From NCBI GenBank assembly GCA_934317205.1, contig CAKREL010000096.1:1-7796 (forward strand): a stretch of DNA of 7,796 bases, read 5' to 3'. Below, piece by piece: positions 6,278 to 7,796 of the stretch. Position numbers and translations under genes: made by a program. Numbering within the stretch: the stretch's first letter is position 1; each line of letters begins with the position of its first letter. This DNA comes from an uncultured Eubacterium sp. GTDB taxonomy: Bacteria; Bacillota; Clostridia; Lachnospirales; Lachnospiraceae. The notes beneath the pieces were generated by a model. That model worked only from the letters and a program-made list of their open reading frames with translations, searched no databases and was not told where the DNA came from.

Positions 6278-6357
6278 GCATACAGTGGAGTAATCCTTTC
6301 ACTACGCCATGCTTATATGTGCGAGAGTTATGCAGAACTGAGCACTCTGTATGCTTA
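6263..6357 (+). promoter_or_regulatory. Structured RNA element in the fabG-fabF gap
   Basis: TAAGCATACAG (6275-6285, starting on the fabG stop) and CTGTATGCTTA (6347-6357) are perfect 11-bp complements enclosing 61 nt. Inside, GTGC/GCAC plus AGTT/AACT form a hairpin at 6319-6345. Two alternative pairings compete with the long stem: GCATGGC (6264-6270, in fabG) with GCCATGC (6306-6312), and TAAGCAT with ATGCTTA (6309-6315). No U-run follows, so it is not a standard terminator. It could be a processing or stability element, or an attenuator. The 122-bp gap is the longest within the operon. Confidence 0.5.
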
Positions 6358-6399
6358 TCAAAGTGTATAAAAAATGTAAACAAAAAAGGAGACACATAG

Positions 6400-7635
6400 A
6401 TGAGACGAGTAGTAGTTACTGGAATGGGAACAGTCAATCCCATCGGTTTAAATGTAGAAGAATACTGGGAAGGTCTGAAAACCGGAAAAACAGGTTTCGG
6501 TGAGATTACTTATTTTGATACCACAGATTTCAAGGTGAAAGTGGCAGCAGAAGTCAAAGGTTTTGTGGCAGCTGACCGCATGGATAAAAAAGCAGCAAGA
6601 CGAATGGAACCGTTTGCACAGTATGCAGTGGCAGCAGCAAAGGAAGCATTTGAGAATGCAGGTCTGGATATGGAAAAAGAAGATCCGTACCGTGTTGGCT
6701 GTGCGATTGGTTCTGGTGTCGGAAGCTTACAGTCTATCGAGCGCGAGCACAAAAAATTGCTGGAAAAAGGACCATCCAGAATCAACCCGCTTCTGGTTCC
6801 ACTGATGATTACAAATATGGCAACCGGAAACGTGACGATTCAGCTTGGGTTAAAAGGAAAAAGTATCAACGTGGTAACTGCTTGTGCAACAGGTACACAC
6901 TCCATCGGTGAAGCATTCCGTTCTATTCAGTATGGTGAGGCAGATGTGATGCTGGCAGGAGGTACTGAAAATGCTATTACTCCGATTGGTGTCGGTGGTT
7001 TTACTGCTTTGACTGCTCTTTCTACATCTAATAATCCGGAGCGTTGTTCTATTCCATTTGACAAAGAACGTGACGGATTTGTCATTGGTGACGGAGCAGG
7101 AGTCGTTGTTTTGGAAGAGTTAGAGCATGCAAAAGCAAGGGGTGCCAATATCCTTGCAGAAGTTGTTGGTTATGGTGCGACCAGTGATGCATATCATATT
7201 ACATCACCGGCAGAAGACGGAGAAGGCGCAAAAAATGCGATGTTATTTGCTCTCAAAGACGCAAATGTAGCTCCAGAAGAGATTACATACATTAATGCAC
7301 ATGGAACAAGCACACATCACAATGATTTATTTGAGACAAGAGCTATCAAAGCAGCATTTGGTGAACATGCATATGATATTAAAATAAACTCTACAAAATC
7401 CATGATTGGACATTTGCTTGGAGCAGCCGGAGCAGTTGAGTTTATCGCCTGCGTACTCCAGATGAACAAAGGTTATGTACATCAGACTGTAGGTCTGGAG
7501 CATCCAGACGAAGAATTGGATTTGGATTATGTACAAGGACATGGCGTAGATATGAATTTTGAATACGCGCTGACAAACTCTCTGGCTTTCGGTGGACACA
7601 ATGCAAGTTTACTGATTAAAAAGTATACAGAGTAA
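6400..7635 (+). CDS. fabF: 3-oxoacyl-ACP synthase II (condensing enzyme)
   Basis: This 411-residue thiolase-fold enzyme condenses malonyl-ACP with acyl-ACP, releasing CO2 and extending the chain by two carbons. The catalytic triad is visible: Cys162 in VTACATGTHSIGEAF, His301 in NAHGTST and His338 in SMIGHLLGAAGAVE, with the supporting Lys333. The opening RRVVVTGMGTVNPIG is typical, as is the full length. Two small departures from the common pattern are HGTSTHHND (usually STPxND) and the C-terminal FGGHN (often FGGTN); neither removes a catalytic residue. The Cys-His-His set separates it from FabH, which uses Cys-His-Asn. AAGGAG (6386-6391) is 8 nt before the ATG. The gap to accB is 84 bp. 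Confidence 0.97.
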   Translation: MRRVVVTGMGTVNPIGLNVEEYWEGLKTGKTGFGEITYFDTTDFKVKVAAEVKGFVAADRMDKKAARRMEPFAQYAVAAAKEAFENAGLDMEKEDPYRVGCAIGSGVGSLQSIEREHKKLLEKGPSRINPLLVPLMITNMATGNVTIQLGLKGKSINVVTACATGTHSIGEAFRSIQYGEADVMLAGGTENAITPIGVGGFTALTALSTSNNPERCSIPFDKERDGFVIGDGAGVVVLEELEHAKARGANILAEVVGYGATSDAYHITSPAEDGEGAKNAMLFALKDANVAPEEITYINAHGTSTHHNDLFETRAIKAAFGEHAYDIKINSTKSMIGHLLGAAGAVEFIACVLQMNKGYVHQTVGLEHPDEELDLDYVQGHGVDMNFEYALTNSLAFGGHNASLLIKKYTE

Positions 7636-7653
7636 GAAAATATGATTTAGCAT

Positions 7654-7692
7654 TATGGGATTATTAAGTGATTAATAATACTGTATCCCATA
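7654..7692 (+). promoter_or_regulatory. Stem-loop between fabF and accB
   Basis: TATGGGAT (7654-7661) pairs perfectly with ATCCCATA (7685-7692). Inside it, TATTA pairs TAATA around a 6-nt loop, leaving a 7-nt bulge on the 3' side. TCTGCTG rather than a U-run follows, so read-through into accB is expected. A role in mRNA processing or stability is possible. Confidence 0.45.
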
Positions 7693-7719
7693 TCTGCTGT
7701 ATAGATGAAAGGAAAAACA

Positions 7720-7796
7720 ATGGAAGTTAGCCAGTTAATCGAATTAATGAACGCTGTTTCCGAGGCAGGTCTGACAGATTTCTGTTATGAAGAAAA
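7720..7796 (+). CDS. accB: Biotin carboxyl carrier protein of acetyl-CoA carboxylase (3' partial)
   Basis: The ORF begins at 7720 and runs off the right edge after 25 complete codons. Residues MEVSQLIELMNAVSEAGLTDFCYEE match the N-terminal helix and strand of AccB (compare the IKELIELVEESGI-type start). AAAGGA (7708-7713) is 6 nt upstream of the ATG. AccB carries the biotin that shuttles CO2 from biotin carboxylase to carboxyltransferase, making malonyl-CoA for FabD. The biotinyl domain with its MKM lysine lies beyond the window. The call rests on this short N-terminus plus position after fabF, where accB is the usual next gene in clostridial fab operons. Confidence 0.82.
   Translation, partial: MEVSQLIELMNAVSEAGLTDFCYEE

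Noticed and set aside
6275..6357. The fabG-fabF inverted repeat as a tRNA or a miniature transposable element.
   Set aside because: It has no T-loop or anticodon-arm pattern, an 11-bp outer stem is too long for a tRNA, and no flanking target duplication is visible.
1..7796. CRISPR array, transposase, prophage, toxin-antitoxin or defence genes.
   Set aside because: No regularly spaced repeats and no such protein families appear in any frame.

Overview
The window looks like a chromosomal segment from a low-to-moderate G+C anaerobic Firmicute. A clostridial, Lachnospiraceae-like gut bacterium is the best guess. This rests on the FeFe-hydrogenase catalytic domain, the FMN-type enoyl reductase FabK, the acpP-fabK-fabD-fabG-fabF-accB gene order and AGGAGG-type ribosome binding sites. 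The species cannot be named from the sequence alone.

Layout. (1) Bases 1-651 are the 3' end of an FeFe-hydrogenase-like gene that enters from the left edge. Its L1 (TSCCPAW), L2 and L3 cysteine motifs are all present. (2) Three bases later an SF1A UvrD/PcrA-type helicase begins (655-2493). It is shorter than PcrA and stops soon after motif VI. (3) A perfect 18-bp stem at 2492-2534 ends it and also serves the convergent minus-strand DUF1292 gene (2571-2870). (4) A 399-bp gap (2871-3269) holds two back-to-back sigma-A promoters, each with a 17-bp spacer. The minus-strand promoter gives the DUF1292 transcript an unusually long (~260 nt), structure-rich leader. The plus-strand promoter drives the fatty-acid operon and carries a FabT-box-like operator across its start site. 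(5) From 3270 to the right edge runs the type II fatty-acid synthesis operon: acpP, fabK, fabD, fabG, fabF and the first 25 codons of accB.

How the genes work together. AccB is part of acetyl-CoA carboxylase, which makes malonyl-CoA. FabD moves malonyl onto AcpP. FabF condenses it with the growing acyl-ACP. FabG reduces the 3-keto group. A dehydratase (not in the window, probably downstream) removes water, and FabK reduces the enoyl-ACP. FabH, the initiating condensing enzyme, and FabT, the expected regulator, are not upstream of acpP here.

The protein genes are ordinary housekeeping genes and I see no defence, mobile or novel enzymatic system. The parts worth a second look are non-coding: the DUF1292 leader, with several stems and a possible extended-hairpin fold; the triple half-site operator at the acpP promoter; and structured gaps between fabG/fabF and fabF/accB inside the operon.
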